From an uncultured Planctomycetaceae bacterium (GTDB taxonomy: Bacteria; Planctomycetota; Planctomycetia; Pirellulales; UBA1268): DNA of 38,494 nucleotides. The translations under genes and the position numbers were made by a program. The DNA lies in NCBI GenBank assembly GCA_903919035.1, contig CAIXGY010000125.1, positions 1 through 38,494 of the forward strand, given 5' to 3'. The notes beneath the pieces are model-generated. The model searched no databases. It saw only the letters and a program-made list of their open reading frames with translations, and was not told the DNA's origin. Shown piece after piece: positions 30,934 to 38,494 of the stretch (the first letter of the stretch is position 1; each line of letters begins with the position of its first letter).

Positions 30934-31341
30934 GTGACGATCGTTTCCAGTGAACGGGGGCATGTGGATGCCTTGGACGCCGACGTCTTCTCGTGGAGCG
31001 AGCTCCCCGAACTGCTGGCGGCCGAGGATCTGTTCTCGTCCCTGAACCGTGGCGCGGTCGCCCGAGGTGAGGATGACGACGACTTCGACGACGACGAGGA
31101 CGACGGCGACGACGATCTGGAAGACGACGAAGACGACGACGAGGACGACGACGAGCTCGAAGAAGACGAGGAGTGGGAGGAGGTCGAGGACGAGGACGAA
31201 GACGAGGAGTCGGACGACGACGACGAAGACGAGTCCGACGAGGACGGCGACGAGGATGAAGAGGATGAGGAGTGGGAAGACGACGAGGAGTGGGAAGACG
31301 ATGACGAGGACGAGGACGAGGACGACGAAGACGATGAATGA
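30934..31341 (+). CDS. Extremely acidic Asp/Glu-repeat protein
   Basis: 135 aa. The start is set at GTG 30934 by a strong ribosome site, GAGGAGGT at 30919-30926, 7 nt upstream; the track start at 30856 adds 26 residues without support. The first 45 residues form an ordinary segment (VTIVSSERGHVDALDADVFSWSELPELLAAEDLF). The remaining 90 are almost only Asp and Glu, with scattered Ser and EEWEE/EEWED motifs carrying the few Trp residues. On the DNA this is a GA-rich tract of GAC/GAG/GAA codons from about 31070 to the stop. No signal peptide is seen. Possible roles include metal or polyamine binding or mimicry of nucleic acid; none is shown. The ordered leader is conserved-looking, so I favour a real gene. 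Confidence 0.7.
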   Translation: MTIVSSERGHVDALDADVFSWSELPELLAAEDLFSSLNRGAVARGEDDDDFDDDEDDGDDDLEDDEDDDEDDDELEEDEEWEEVEDEDEDEESDDDDEDESDEDGDEDEEDEEWEDDEEWEDDDEDEDEDDEDDE

Positions 31342-31356
31342 CACCGTCGGCGTCGG

Positions 31357-32712
31357 TCAGCGCGGCTCCTCGGCAGCATCCTGAAGGCTGACGCGGAGCA
31401 TCGTTCCGCCGCGATCCACGTCGAGCGCGAGAGACGAGGACGCATTCCTCATCCGCCCCAGAAAATTATCGTGGTCCTCGACGGGCGATCCGTCGATCGC
31501 CACGACCCGGTCGCCGACGAGCAGTCCGGCAACGGCCGCCGGTGAATCGGGATTCACGCGCACGATCACGGGCGTCGCCGGTTCGCCGGGATCGACGCGA
31601 GTTCCCAGGCCCCAGCGGCCCCGCGGTGTTCCCGGGGCGAACTGGACCGACGATTCGAGCAGTCGCTTGGAGGCGTCCGATTCGTTGCGGCACGCCGCGC
31701 GGAACGTCAGTGCTTGAAGCGGGGCTGCGGCGATCTCGCTGACGAACCCGAGCGTGAGCCGGGCCACCGGCTCGATGCCGTCGAGGTTCACGAGATGCAT
31801 GTCGTCGCTGGGACGGTGATACTGGTCGTGCAGTCCGGTGTGGAACATCACCGTGGGCACGCCCGCGGCGATGAATGGATAGTGATCCGAGTCGTCTTCG
31901 ATCTTCCAGACGAATGCCAGGGTCAACCCGGCGGCGGTGGCAGGATCGCTGTTCACCCGTGTGACCCGCGACCGCAGTCCGGAGGCGGTGCGCGTGCCGT
32001 AGACCTCGACCCGCCGGCCGCGCAAGCGGCCGATCATGTCGAGATTCACCGAGAACACGGTCTTCGCACCGGCGATCGCCGCCGGTCTCACCCGCAGGAA
32101 ATGCCGCGACCCGAGCAGGCCCTGCTCCTCGCCGTCCCAGAATGCCACGAGGATCGGCCGCGGCAGCGGCGGATCGAGGAGGGAAAGGGCCTCGGCCACC
32201 TCGAGCAGGCCAGCCACGCCGGAGGCGTTGTCGTCGGCGCCGTTGTGGACGAAGCCGAACGGGCCGTAACTGGTGGCGGCCGTGCCGTAGCCGACGTGGT
32301 CGTAATGCGCCCCGATGACGACCAATTCGTCGGCCAGCGTCGGATCGCCGCCAGGGATGACCGCGAGGATGTTGCGCATCGAGCCGAAGGACTGAAAAAA
32401 TCCTCCGGCATCGCCGGCTGGCTTCACGGGCAGTCGTTCGAGTTGCTCGACGATGTAGGCGGCCGCGGCCCGACCGCCGCGACTGCCCCCCTCGCGGCCC
32501 TCGAACGAATCGTCGGCGAGGATGCCAATGTGCCGGCCCGCATCGGCGGCCCGGATGCTCCGGCCGGTGCGGGCCAAGAGATCCGCGCCGCGTGCTCTCC
32601 CCAGGGATACGAGTGCGCACGCCACCGCGAGGAAGGCCAGACACGCCACCCCGTCGCGCCACCGTGTCAGGGTGGCAGGCGCCGATGGCTGTTCGAAGTG
32701 CGCCCGTCTCAC
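31357..32712 (-). CDS. M28-family zinc aminopeptidase with C-terminal PDZ domain, exported
   Basis: 451 aa from GTG 32712; the track start at 32991 would run through the tRNA gene. A signal peptide follows (GVACLAFLAVACALVSLGRARGA). The M28 metal ligands are all present: GAHYDHVG, GADDNASG, WDGEEQGLLGS, SDHYPF and QYHRPSDD, giving a two-zinc centre typical of secreted aminopeptidases. Between the signal peptide and the peptidase core there is a PA-type insert-like stretch (ILADDSFEGREGGSRGGRAAAAYI). A PDZ domain closes the protein (VNPDSPAAVAGLLVGDRVVAIDG, about residues 390-440), as in many planctomycete M28 enzymes. It probably degrades peptides outside the cytoplasm. Confidence 0.93.
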   Translation of the reverse strand: MRRAHFEQPSAPATLTRWRDGVACLAFLAVACALVSLGRARGADLLARTGRSIRAADAGRHIGILADDSFEGREGGSRGGRAAAAYIVEQLERLPVKPAGDAGGFFQSFGSMRNILAVIPGGDPTLADELVVIGAHYDHVGYGTAATSYGPFGFVHNGADDNASGVAGLLEVAEALSLLDPPLPRPILVAFWDGEEQGLLGSRHFLRVRPAAIAGAKTVFSVNLDMIGRLRGRRVEVYGTRTASGLRSRVTRVNSDPATAAGLTLAFVWKIEDDSDHYPFIAAGVPTVMFHTGLHDQYHRPSDDMHLVNLDGIEPVARLTLGFVSEIAAAPLQALTFRAACRNESDASKRLLESSVQFAPGTPRGRWGLGTRVDPGEPATPVIVRVNPDSPAAVAGLLVGDRVVAIDGSPVEDHDNFLGRMRNASSSLALDVDRGGTMLRVSLQDAAEEPR

Positions 32713-32897
32713 GGCTTGGTTTCCTCTCGGGGCGTGGCAGTCGGGGGTGCCGCAGTCGGGTGCGCGGCGGGTTCGGTCCGCACGGCGGCAGTGTAGGTGT
32801 CGGGCACGGTCGCGCGTCCAGGCCGTGATCGCGGGGATGTCGGTCACGGGTCGCGCGGGCTCGCGGCAGCGACTTCGGGCGACCCGCGGCGGCGTCC

Positions 32898-32926
32898 TTG
32901 CGGACGCACCGGTTCGTGGCGAGAAT
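32898..32926 (+). promoter_or_regulatory. Candidate tRNA-Ser promoter
   Basis: TTGCGG at 32898-32903, 17-bp spacer, GAGAAT at 32921-32926, ending 10 bp before the tRNA. Three of six and four of six matches to sigma70 consensus; placement is right for a tRNA gene but the boxes are weak. Confidence 0.35.
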
Positions 32927-32936
32927 GCCATCGTCC

Positions 32937-33026
32937 GGAGAGGTGGCAGAGCGGTCGAATGCGCGTCTTTGCTAAAGACGTGTCCGGTCAAAAGCTGGAC
33001 CGCGGGTTCGAATCCCGCCCTCTCCG
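32937..33026 (+). tRNA. tRNA-Ser(GCT)
   Basis: 90-nt class II tRNA. The acceptor stem GGAGAGG (32937-32943) pairs with CCTCTCC (33019-33025), followed by discriminator G. The anticodon arm CGTCT-TTGCTAA-AGACG gives anticodon GCT, which reads AGC/AGT. A long variable arm (GTCCGGTCAAAAGCTGGAC) and T-arm GCGGGTTCGAATCCCGC are typical of serine tRNAs. No CCA is encoded. It marks the left edge of an accessory patch. Confidence 0.95.
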
Positions 33027-33579
33027 CTGGTTGGTTTTGCAGGGTTTCGCACCGAGTCGCGGGGCTTCGCGAAACTGGAGGCCTCTGTAGCGTTTACGCG
33101 AGGGTCGTGCGAGCCGTCGCGTGCAGTCGTTGGGCCACGGCTGTGCCGGATTCTGTGCCGCGTTCCGCAGGTGCCGATGCCTGCACGGATGGCCGGGCGT
33201 TTTCGGCGGGTGCCTCGATCGCCGGCGTTGCGAAACCGGCAGCCTGGTTGGCGACTGGCGCAGCAACGCCGGCTCGACGGCACATGCGTCACCGCCGCAT
33301 TGCCCCACGGAAGCGAGGAAGGATCGGGTCTGCCCAGCCCCTCGAGACGGCGTAGACCGGCACGCGCAGGCACGAAGCCGGAGCGCGGCCGTCTCTGAGC
33401 GAGCGGAGCCCCGGGCACCGATCCGCCCCAGGCGGATTGGTCGCGGCGCAGCGACTAGGGTTCCGTGGAGAACATGCATGGATCAAGTGTCACGGAGGGC
33501 ACTCATCCGTGAAAATCGGGGACTCGAGCGATCTGCCGGTCAATGACTCCCGTCCCCGATTTCCCGGCCGGGTGGGCGG
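33027..33579. other. Intergenic patch after tRNA-Ser without credible genes
   Basis: The overlapping ORFs here show no recognisable domain. The minus-strand ORF of 63 aa at 33094-33285 (Ala-rich, ERGTESGTAVAQRLHATARTTLA) has protein-like composition and could be a decayed fragment; nothing else supports it. Structured elements noted are a weak GTTTCGC/GCGAAAC inverted repeat at 33044-33075, a 10-bp hairpin CCGATCCGCC-CCA-GGCGGATTGG at 33418-33440 (one G-T wobble), a neighbouring GTCGC/GCGAC stem, and a REP-like inverted repeat listed separately. Confidence 0.5.
33511..33564. repeat. REP-like inverted repeat (AAATCGGGGAC arms)
   Basis: The arms GAAAATCGGGGAC (33511-33523) and GTCCCCGATTTCC (33552-33564) are inverted copies with one mismatch, separated by 28 bp. 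Arms of this kind (AAATCGGGGAC...GTCCCCGATTT) recall REP elements mobilised by REP-associated tyrosine transposases. The family link is from memory; no transposase gene is nearby. It lies just beyond the stop of the nucleotidyltransferase gene and could also stop or stabilise its transcript. Confidence 0.5.
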
Positions 33580-34023
33580 CTACGCCCCTTCCTCGAGGCG
33601 GGCTACGTCGGCGAGATCCTGGGGTCTCCCGGTGGCCCGCTTGTTGGCGAGCAGATGATGCCGGGAAATCATGGAAAAAGATCCGCCTTCCACGGGGCAG
33701 GGCACGCGGTCTCTCCACGCCTCATCGAACGTCACGCCGTCGATGTCCGTGAGAATATCGATTCGATTCGGCGGCAGGCCGATTTGATACACGAGGTCAC
33801 GTTCCGTGAATGATGTGGGGGTGAGGCGGCTCCGTGGTGCCCCAAAACGCTCGAGTGCGTTCCAGACCTTCGTGGCGTTGTCGCTCGACGGCCGGACCCA
33901 CAGATCGATGTCGCCCGTGGCTCGCGGCAGGCCGTGACCGGCGACCGCGTATGCTCCGACGATGAGGAACTCAACGCCCTCGGCGGACAACGCGGTCAAC
34001 ATCTCGACGAAGTCGCGATTCAT
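33580..34023 (-). CDS. Minimal nucleotidyltransferase (MNT/AbiEii-like)
   Basis: 147 aa from ATG 34023. The DNA-polymerase-beta-type nucleotidyltransferase core is seen as EFLIVGAYAVAGHGLPRATGDIDLWV (Gly-x-Ala followed by the DxD pair), with RIDILTDIDGVTFDEA giving the third acidic strand. The C-terminus has LANKRATGRPQDLADVARLEE, typical of the small nucleotidyltransferases of toxin-antitoxin and abortive-infection families (MNT, AbiEii, DUF6036). The gene starts 53 nt inside its upstream small partner. No HEPN gene is present. I infer an accessory, possibly toxin-antitoxin, role; the partner and activity are not established. Confidence 0.8.
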   Translation of the reverse strand: MNRDFVEMLTALSAEGVEFLIVGAYAVAGHGLPRATGDIDLWVRPSSDNATKVWNALERFGAPRSRLTPTSFTERDLVYQIGLPPNRIDILTDIDGVTFDEAWRDRVPCPVEGGSFSMISRHHLLANKRATGRPQDLADVARLEEGA

Positions 34024-34180
34024 GGGCGGGGTTTCCGGCGAACTCCCAGGCCGCGAGCGTGAGCGGCCAGACCAGCGCAACACGCTCCCCAATCGTCATT
34101 CCAGAATAGGGATTCGGCTCTCGATCGCCGCGACGACCAATCCAGACGGGCATTTCAGGTCTTGTTTTTCCGTCCGACAT
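33971..34180 (-). CDS. Small partner protein overlapping the nucleotidyltransferase gene
   Basis: 69 aa from ATG 34180 (MSDGKTRPEMPVW...). It overlaps the nucleotidyltransferase start by 53 bp in another frame, implying coupled expression. The core NPYSGMTIGERVALVWPLTLAAWEF and the basic end RLRRDVDRVVRRGR match a pattern I recall directly upstream of similar nucleotidyltransferases in Planctomycetes and other phyla (NPxxxMTxxERxxLVWPLTxxAWxF...RLRRDVxRVxRR). Overlapping ORFs are common in this GC-rich window, so the conserved-looking motif, not the ORF length, is the evidence. It may be an antitoxin-like or regulatory partner; function unknown. Confidence 0.7.
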   Translation of the reverse strand: MSDGKTRPEMPVWIGRRGDREPNPYSGMTIGERVALVWPLTLAAWEFAGNPAHESRLRRDVDRVVRRGR

Positions 34181-34588
34181 CGTTCCTCAGTGTAGCCCGA
34201 TGGCGCCTCATCCGGAAACGAGGTTCGGCATGCCGTGTTCCCACGCGAGGGCCTGCTCCCTGCCATCTCTTTCGGATGGGGGAGGAGTTTCCTGGTGCAT
34301 TCCCGGGGTGTGGTGGCGACATCCGGCTCAAATGAAACATCCGGCAGCAGTTGGCTCACCTCGACCCGGAGGTTTGCAAGCGGGAGAAGGCCAGGATGGA
34401 TTCGTCAGCGTGAAGTGAGCCCCTGACACATCTCGAAGAACCGCTCGAACCACCGCCCGTCTCGCCGGCCCGTGGCCCGCCGACCGACTGGGGAGGGCTC
34501 GTGCAGAGCTGCTTTCGACGGGGCAATCTTTCACGCGGCGTTCGACGAGTTGCCCGTGAGCGACGTCCACAGCCTCTGACGGCATTCC
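34181..34588. other. Intergenic patch, no supported gene
   Basis: About 400 bp upstream of the small partner gene. Short ORFs on both strands (for example 34096-34359 minus, 87 aa, rich in Pro, Ser and Cys) show no domain or ribosome site. This stretch must contain the promoter of the minus-strand nucleotidyltransferase pair; I cannot identify it. Confidence 0.4.
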
Positions 34589-34861
34589 ATGCCACGGTGC
34601 CTGACCTACGGCGGCACGATGACGTTGCAGATCGGTCCGCTCGTCCAGAAGGGCACGTTCAACGTGTTCAGTTTCACGTCGGCCACCGGGTCGTTCGCCT
34701 CGATCATCGCGGTCGGGGCCTACAACGGCCCGTTCGGGATCGGCTGCGCCGTGGCAGGGCTCGCGATGCGGCGATACCGCAGGCGTCGCAGCCTGGCCGG
34801 CAATGCGGGTGACGCGTGCGGGGAGACAGGACAATTTGTCGGTGAACGGGCGGCGGGCTAG
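34589..34861 (+). pseudogene. Relic of a PEP-CTERM-type surface protein C-terminus
   Basis: The frame encodes LTYGGTMTLQIGPLVQKGTFNVFSFTSATGSFASIIAVGAY, which is the style of sequence found near the C-terminus of planctomycete autotransporter-like or PEP-CTERM surface proteins. It is joined directly to a hydrophobic segment and Arg cluster (IGCAVAGLAMRRYRRRR). In an intact protein the two would be separated by a PEP motif, which is missing here. No N-terminal part, signal peptide or ribosome site is found upstream. The reading frame then runs into the gcvP promoter. I therefore call it a decayed 3' fragment. Confidence 0.5.
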
Positions 34862-34864
34862 ACT
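34836..34864 (+). promoter_or_regulatory. Sigma70-like promoter of the glycine-riboswitch/gcvP transcript
   Basis: TTGTCG (34836-34841), 17-bp spacer, TAGACT (34859-34864); four of six matches in each box. The predicted transcription start near 34871 coincides with the first base of the riboswitch, which makes this assignment better than chance. Confidence 0.6.
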
Positions 34865-34870
34865 TTCGCC

Positions 34871-35038
34871 GTCAGGAGAGAGTCGCAAGACCGCCGAAGG
34901 CCGAACGCTCAGGCAAAAGTACTGACGACACACACTGCTGGAGAGCGGTGGCGTCCCCGGCGGGGGGCGCTGCCCACCGAAGGGGCAACCCGCAGGCGAG
35001 CGCCGGCGGCGAATCTCTCAGGTTCCAGGACAGCAGGG
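34871..35038 (+). promoter_or_regulatory. Tandem glycine riboswitch
   Basis: Two consecutive glycine aptamers. The first runs from GGAGAG (34875) through CCGAAGG to CTCAGGCAAAAGTACTGAC. The second runs from CTGGAGAG (34938) through CACCGAAGGGGCAACCCGC to GAATCTCTCAGGTTCCAGGACAG. These are the core conserved blocks of the gcvT RNA motif in the expected order and spacing, with a short linker. It lies upstream of gcvP on the same strand, exactly where glycine-dependent control of the glycine cleavage system is expected. Whether it acts on transcription or translation depends on the downstream hairpin at 35044-35065. Confidence 0.95.
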
Positions 35039-35043
35039 TTCCA

Positions 35044-35065
35044 GGTGACGGTTCGCGCCGTCACC
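35044..35065 (+). promoter_or_regulatory. Hairpin between glycine riboswitch and gcvP
   Basis: Perfect 8-bp stem GGTGACGG/CCGTCACC with loop TTCGCG, followed 8 nt later by the ribosome site GAGGAG (35073-35078) and ATG 35085. No U-run follows, so it is not an intrinsic terminator. It may be part of the expression platform acting on translation, or a Rho-related or structural element. Confidence 0.6.
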
Positions 35066-35084
35066 ACCGCCGAGGAGCCCTGCC

Positions 35085-38027
35085 ATGACGGAATCCGCCG
35101 CCTCGTCCGCCCGCCGGTCGGTATCGCCCGCCGGTGACTCCCCGTTGCCCCTGGCGGCGCTGGAGAACGCCGCCGAATTTCAGGCCCGCCACATCGGCCC
35201 GGGCCCGGCCGACGAGCGACATATGCTCGACGCGGTCGGTGCCGCCTCGACGGGGGCGCTCGTCGCCGAGATCGTGCCGCCGTCGATCGCGCGGCGCGAC
35301 CCCATGCGGCTGCCGCCGGCCGTGACCGAGGCTGCCGCCCTCGCCGAACTCCGCGACATCGCCGCGCGGAACCGCGTGCTCACGAGCTTCATCGGCCAGG
35401 GCTACCACGGCACGCTCACGCCCGGCGTGATCCTGCGGAACATTCTCGAGAACCCGGCCTGGTACACCGCCTACACGCCCTACCAGGCGGAGATCTCCCA
35501 GGGCCGCATGGAGGCCCTCGTCAACTTTCAGACGATGGTCTGCGATCTCACGGCGATGCCGATCGCCAATGCGTCGCTGCTCGACGAGGCCACGGCGGCC
35601 GCCGAGGCGATGACCCTCGCCCGCCGCGTGTCGGCGAATGAGAGCCGCGTGTTTCTCGCCGACTCGCGCTGCCATCCGCAAACGCTCGAAGTGTTGCGGA
35701 CGCGTGCGGAGCCGCTCGATATCGAGGTCGTGGTGGGCGACGTGGCCGCGCTCGTCGAGTCGCACGACCACTTCGGCGCGCTCGTGCAATACCCGGGCAC
35801 GGACGGGGGCGTGGTCGACTGGCGGGGCCTGGCCGGGCGGGTGCACGCGAAGCAGGGCGTGCTGTGCGTGGCGGCCGACATCCTCGCGCTCGTGCTACTC
35901 GCGCCGCCGGGTGAGTGGGGTGCCGATATCGTCGTCGGCTCGACGCAGCGGTTCGGCATGCCGATGGGCTGCGGTGGGCCGCATGCGGCCTTCTTCGCCT
36001 GCCGCGACGCGTTCAAGCGGTCGCTGCCCGGTCGGCTCGTGGGCGTGAGCGTCGACACGCACGGCAGGCCCGCCTACCGGCTCGCCCTGCAGACCCGCGA
36101 GCAGCACATTCGCCGTGAGAAGGCGACGAGCAACATCTGTACCGCACAGGTGCTGCCGGCCGTCGTGGCGAGCATGTACGCGGTCTATCACGGCCCCGCG
36201 GGCCTGGAGCGGATCGCCCGTCGCGTGGCCTCTTTCACGGCCGTGCTGGCTGCGGGGCTCGCGCGGCTCGGCGTGACGGTGAGAAACCAGCATGCCTTCG
36301 ACACGCTGTGTCTCGACACCGGCGATCGTACGGCAGACTTCGCCGCGCGGGCCCGCGAGCGCGGCATGAACCTCCGCACGCTCGACGAGCGCACGCTCTG
36401 CATCGCCCTCGACGAGACGACGACCCGGGCTGACCTGGTGCGGCTGTGGGAGGTGTTCGCCGCACCGGACCGGGCGGTGCCCGAGGTGGCCGAGTGGGAG
36501 CAGGGCCTCGAGCCGCTCGTCCCGCCGGCCCTCCGGCGCACGAGCGGCTTCCTCGAGCACCCGGTGTTCAACTCGCACCACTCCGAGACGGGCATGCTGC
36601 GCTACATCCGATCCCTCTCGGATCGCGACCTGGCGCTCGACCGGAGCATGATCCCGTTGGGCAGTTGCACGATGAAGCTCAATGCCACGAGCGAGATGAT
36701 CCCGATCACGTGGCCCGAGTTCGCCAACGTGCATCCGTTCGCGCCGGCCGACCAACGGGAGGGCTACGCGATCCTGGACCGCCAGTTGCGGGACTGGCTC
36801 TGCGAAGCCACGGGCTACGCGGGCATCAGCCTGCAGCCCAATGCCGGCAGCCAGGGGGAATACGCGGGGCTGCTCGTGATCCGGTCCTGGCAGCGGGCCC
36901 GCGGCCAGGGGCACCGCGACATCTGCATCATCCCGTCGTCGGCGCACGGCACGAATCCCGCAAGCGCCCAGATGGTGGGCATGGAGGTGGTGGTCACGGG
37001 CTGCGACCCTCAGGGCAACGTCGACCTCGCCGAACTCAGGGCGAAGTGCGCGGAGCACGCCGACCGGCTGGCTGCAGTGATGATCACCTACCCGAGCACG
37101 CATGGCGTGTTCGAGGCAGGCATCACGGAACTCTGCGACATCGTCCACCGGTATGGCGGCAGGGTGTATGTGGATGGCGCGAACATGAATGCGCTGGTCG
37201 GCGTGGCAGCGCCCGGCACGTTCGGTGGCGACGTCAGCCACTTGAACCTCCACAAGACGTTCTGCATCCCGCATGGCGGCGGCGGACCGGGCGTGGGGCC
37301 GGTGTGTGTGGTCGGGGATCTCGTCCCCTTCCTTCCCGGCCACGCCACCGCGGGCCTGCCGGTCACCGGCGTGGGGGCCGTGTCGGCGGCACCGCTCGGC
37401 AACGCGGCGGTGCTGCCGATCAGTTGGATGTACTGTCGGATGATGGGGGGCGATGGCCTGCGGCGGGCGACCGAAGCGGCCATCCTCTCGGCGAACTACG
37501 TGAGCCGGCGGCTCCGCGACCACTACCCCACGCTCTACACCGGGGCGAACGGCCGCGTGGCCCATGAGTGCATCCTCGACCTGCGGCCGCTCAAGGAGAC
37601 CAGCGGGGTCACCGCGGAGGATGTCGCGAAGCGACTCATCGACTACGGCTTCCACGCCCCGACGTTGAGCTTTCCCGTGCCGGGCACGCTCATGGTGGAG
37701 CCCACCGAAAGCGAGACGCTCGAGGAACTCGACCGCTTCATCGATGCCATGATCGCGATCCGTGGCGAGATCCGGCGGATCGAGGCGGGTGAATGGCCCC
37801 AGGACGAAAACCCGCTGAAGCACGCGCCGCATACGGCCGCCACGGTGGCCGCGACCGCCTGGAGTCGCCCCTACACCCGCGAGGTGGCGGCATTTCCGGT
37901 GCCGGGCGTCGAGCGTAGGAAGTACTGGCCCCCCGTGGGTCGTGTGGACAACGTGCACGGCGACCGCAACCTGTTTTGCAGCTGCGTGCCGGTCGCAGCG
38001 TGGGCGGAGCCGGACGCGCCCCGCTGA
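35085..38027 (+). CDS. gcvP: Glycine dehydrogenase (decarboxylating), P-protein, single-chain form
   Basis: 980 aa, full-length P-protein with the GcvPA and GcvPB halves fused. PLP-dependent; decarboxylates glycine and passes the aminomethyl group to lipoylated GcvH. N-terminal [17 protein letters not shown], then [41 protein letters not shown] are classic. The PLP lysine is Lys724 in [17 protein letters not shown], and the C-terminus ends [22 protein letters not shown] as expected. The start has GAGGAG 6 nt upstream. It is controlled by its own tandem glycine riboswitch and is not followed by gcvT, gcvH or lpd, so the rest of the system lies elsewhere. Confidence 0.99.
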   Translation: MTESAASSARRSVSPAGDSPLPLAALENAAEFQARHIGPGPADERHMLDAVGAASTGALVAEIVPPSIARRDPMRLPPAVTEAAALAELRDIAARNRVLTSFIGQGYHGTLTPGVILRNILENPAWYTAYTPYQAEISQGRMEALVNFQTMVCDLTAMPIANASLLDEATAAAEAMTLARRVSANESRVFLADSRCHPQTLEVLRTRAEPLDIEVVVGDVAALVESHDHFGALVQYPGTDGGVVDWRGLAGRVHAKQGVLCVAADILALVLLAPPGEWGADIVVGSTQRFGMPMGCGGPHAAFFACRDAFKRSLPGRLVGVSVDTHGRPAYRLALQTREQHIRREKATSNICTAQVLPAVVASMYAVYHGPAGLERIARRVASFTAVLAAGLARLGVTVRNQHAFDTLCLDTGDRTADFAARARERGMNLRTLDERTLCIALDETTTRADLVRLWEVFAAPDRAVPEVAEWEQGLEPLVPPALRRTSGFLEHPVFNSHHSETGMLRYIRSLSDRDLALDRSMIPLGSCTMKLNATSEMIPITWPEFANVHPFAPADQREGYAILDRQLRDWLCEATGYAGISLQPNAGSQGEYAGLLVIRSWQRARGQGHRDICIIPSSAHGTNPASAQMVGMEVVVTGCDPQGNVDLAELRAKCAEHADRLAAVMITYPSTHGVFEAGITELCDIVHRYGGRVYVDGANMNALVGVAAPGTFGGDVSHLNLHKTFCIPHGGGGPGVGPVCVVGDLVPFLPGHATAGLPVTGVGAVSAAPLGNAAVLPISWMYCRMMGGDGLRRATEAAILSANYVSRRLRDHYPTLYTGANGRVAHECILDLRPLKETSGVTAEDVAKRLIDYGFHAPTLSFPVPGTLMVEPTESETLEELDRFIDAMIAIRGEIRRIEAGEWPQDENPLKHAPHTAATVAATAWSRPYTREVAAFPVPGVERRKYWPPVGRVDNVHGDRNLFCSCVPVAAWAEPDAPR

Positions 38028-38038
38028 CGCCCGCTCGT

Positions 38039-38494
38039 TCAGACCCGCTTCGTGATCACGAACGAGTCGGCCGTGCCGCCGCTGCCGGTGAATCGCAGGC
38101 CCGCCCCGCCGGCACCGCGGATCCCAGAGTCGTCGAGGGCCAGGAGCTGCCGGCCGCCGAAGGACAGGGTGAGCCGAGTTCCAATCGCCGAGAAGTCGAG
38201 CACGCCGGCCGACCCGCCGGCGAGCCGCGACCCGAGCAGCGTCGTCGCGGTCCCCTGCTGCCGCCAGATCCGGGCCACGACGCCCGCGGCCGTGCGGGAG
38301 AGCGTGGCGATATACCTGCCACTCGTCGTGTCGCGGAGCACCAGGCCAGTGGAGCCGCTCACGCCCAATGTCACCGTCGCCCGAACCGATCCATCCGCGA
38401 ACGAAATACCGGAGACCACGGCGAGTGATGTGCCCGTGCTCCGGGAGACGGCCCGGTTGCTCGTGACCGAGATGAGTCCGGACTTCGTCACCCA
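38039..38494 (-). CDS. C-terminal part of a beta-rich, probably extracellular protein (5' end outside window)
   Basis: The frame is open to the right edge (a Trp codon precedes the GTG at 38491), so at least 151 C-terminal residues are seen. Alternating strands rich in Gly, Ser, Thr and Val are visible: ISFADGSVRATVTLGVSGSTGLVLRD, GRYIATLSRTAAGVVARIWRQ, GTRLTLSFGGRQLLALDDSGI and GAGGAGLRFTGSGGTADSFVITKRV. This is the pattern of a concanavalin/LamG-type sandwich often found at the C-terminus of planctomycete surface proteins. No sorting motif is visible at the C-terminus. It ends 11 bp from gcvP, convergently. Confidence 0.6.
   Translation of the reverse strand, partial: WVTKSGLISVTSNRAVSRSTGTSLAVVSGISFADGSVRATVTLGVSGSTGLVLRDTTSGRYIATLSRTAAGVVARIWRQQGTATTLLGSRLAGGSAGVLDFSAIGTRLTLSFGGRQLLALDDSGIRGAGGAGLRFTGSGGTADSFVITKRV

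Noticed and set aside
30567-31445. Minus ORF with long serine runs (SSSSSS)
   Set aside because: Reverse complement of the GAC/GAG/GAA tract of the acidic protein; the plus frame has the ribosome site and a sensible leader.
32937-33026. Possible att site repeat of the tRNA 3' end
   Set aside because: I looked for a second copy of GGTTCGAATCCCGC or CCCTCTCC between 33 and 35 kb and found none by eye.
32972-33479. Minus-strand ORFs containing GEGGIRTRGPAFDRTRL and RRGRDSNPRSSF
   Set aside because: These are the well-known spurious peptides obtained by translating the antisense of a serine tRNA; they overlap tRNA-Ser(GCT) and are not genes.

Overview
The window looks like chromosomal DNA of a high-GC planctomycete (Pirellulales-like, inferred). 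The evidence is the combination of an exosortase (EpsH) locus, a lipoprotein formylglycine-generating enzyme, a Val/Tyr/Pro-rich cysteine-bearing secreted protein and several small conserved-hypothetical families that I associate with Planctomycetes. There are few strong Shine-Dalgarno sites and many long shadow ORFs, which high GC explains. No database search was possible, so the taxonomic call rests on family recognition.

Layout. 1-6.0 kb: the 3' part of rpoB and complete rpoC. 6.1-8.3 kb: a CHAD-domain protein translationally coupled (ATGA) to a lipoprotein FGE with the catalytic Cys pair intact. 8.3-10.1 kb (minus): PolX with its PHP domain. 10.2-11.3 kb (minus): a secreted Pro/Val/Tyr-rich protein. 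11.6-13.9 kb (minus): a tightly overlapped three-gene unit, made of a four-TM DUF3592-like protein with an arrestin-like tail, a free arrestin-like protein and a P-loop ATPase. It sits behind a free-standing RNA polymerase alpha-CTD-like protein. 14.4-16.8 kb: a UvrD/PcrA-type helicase. 16.9-22.0 kb (minus): prepilin-peptidase-like protein, exosortase, Wzz/BY-kinase fusion and EpsI-like protein, forming an exopolysaccharide/protein-sorting block.

22.1-31.3 kb is mostly housekeeping and conserved hypotheticals: a YbhN-like flippase-fold membrane protein, a NUDIX hydrolase coupled to YgfZ, an HTH regulator, a two-repeat secreted protein, RdgB, a parvulin PPIase, ScpB and an extremely acidic Asp/Glu protein. 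31.4-32.7 kb (minus) is an M28 peptidase with a PDZ domain. A tRNA-Ser(GCT) at 32.94 kb opens an about 1.8-kb accessory patch. The patch holds a REP-like palindrome, a small nucleotidyltransferase with an overlapping small partner gene, and a relic of a PEP-CTERM-type surface protein.

The window ends with a readable regulatory unit: a sigma70-like promoter, a tandem glycine riboswitch, a hairpin and full-length gcvP. The minus-strand C-terminus of a beta-rich, probably extracellular protein then runs off the right edge.

The most interesting material is the arrestin-like/P-loop operon, the CHAD-FGE coupling, a prepilin-peptidase-like protein with no visible catalytic aspartates, and the nucleotidyltransferase pair.
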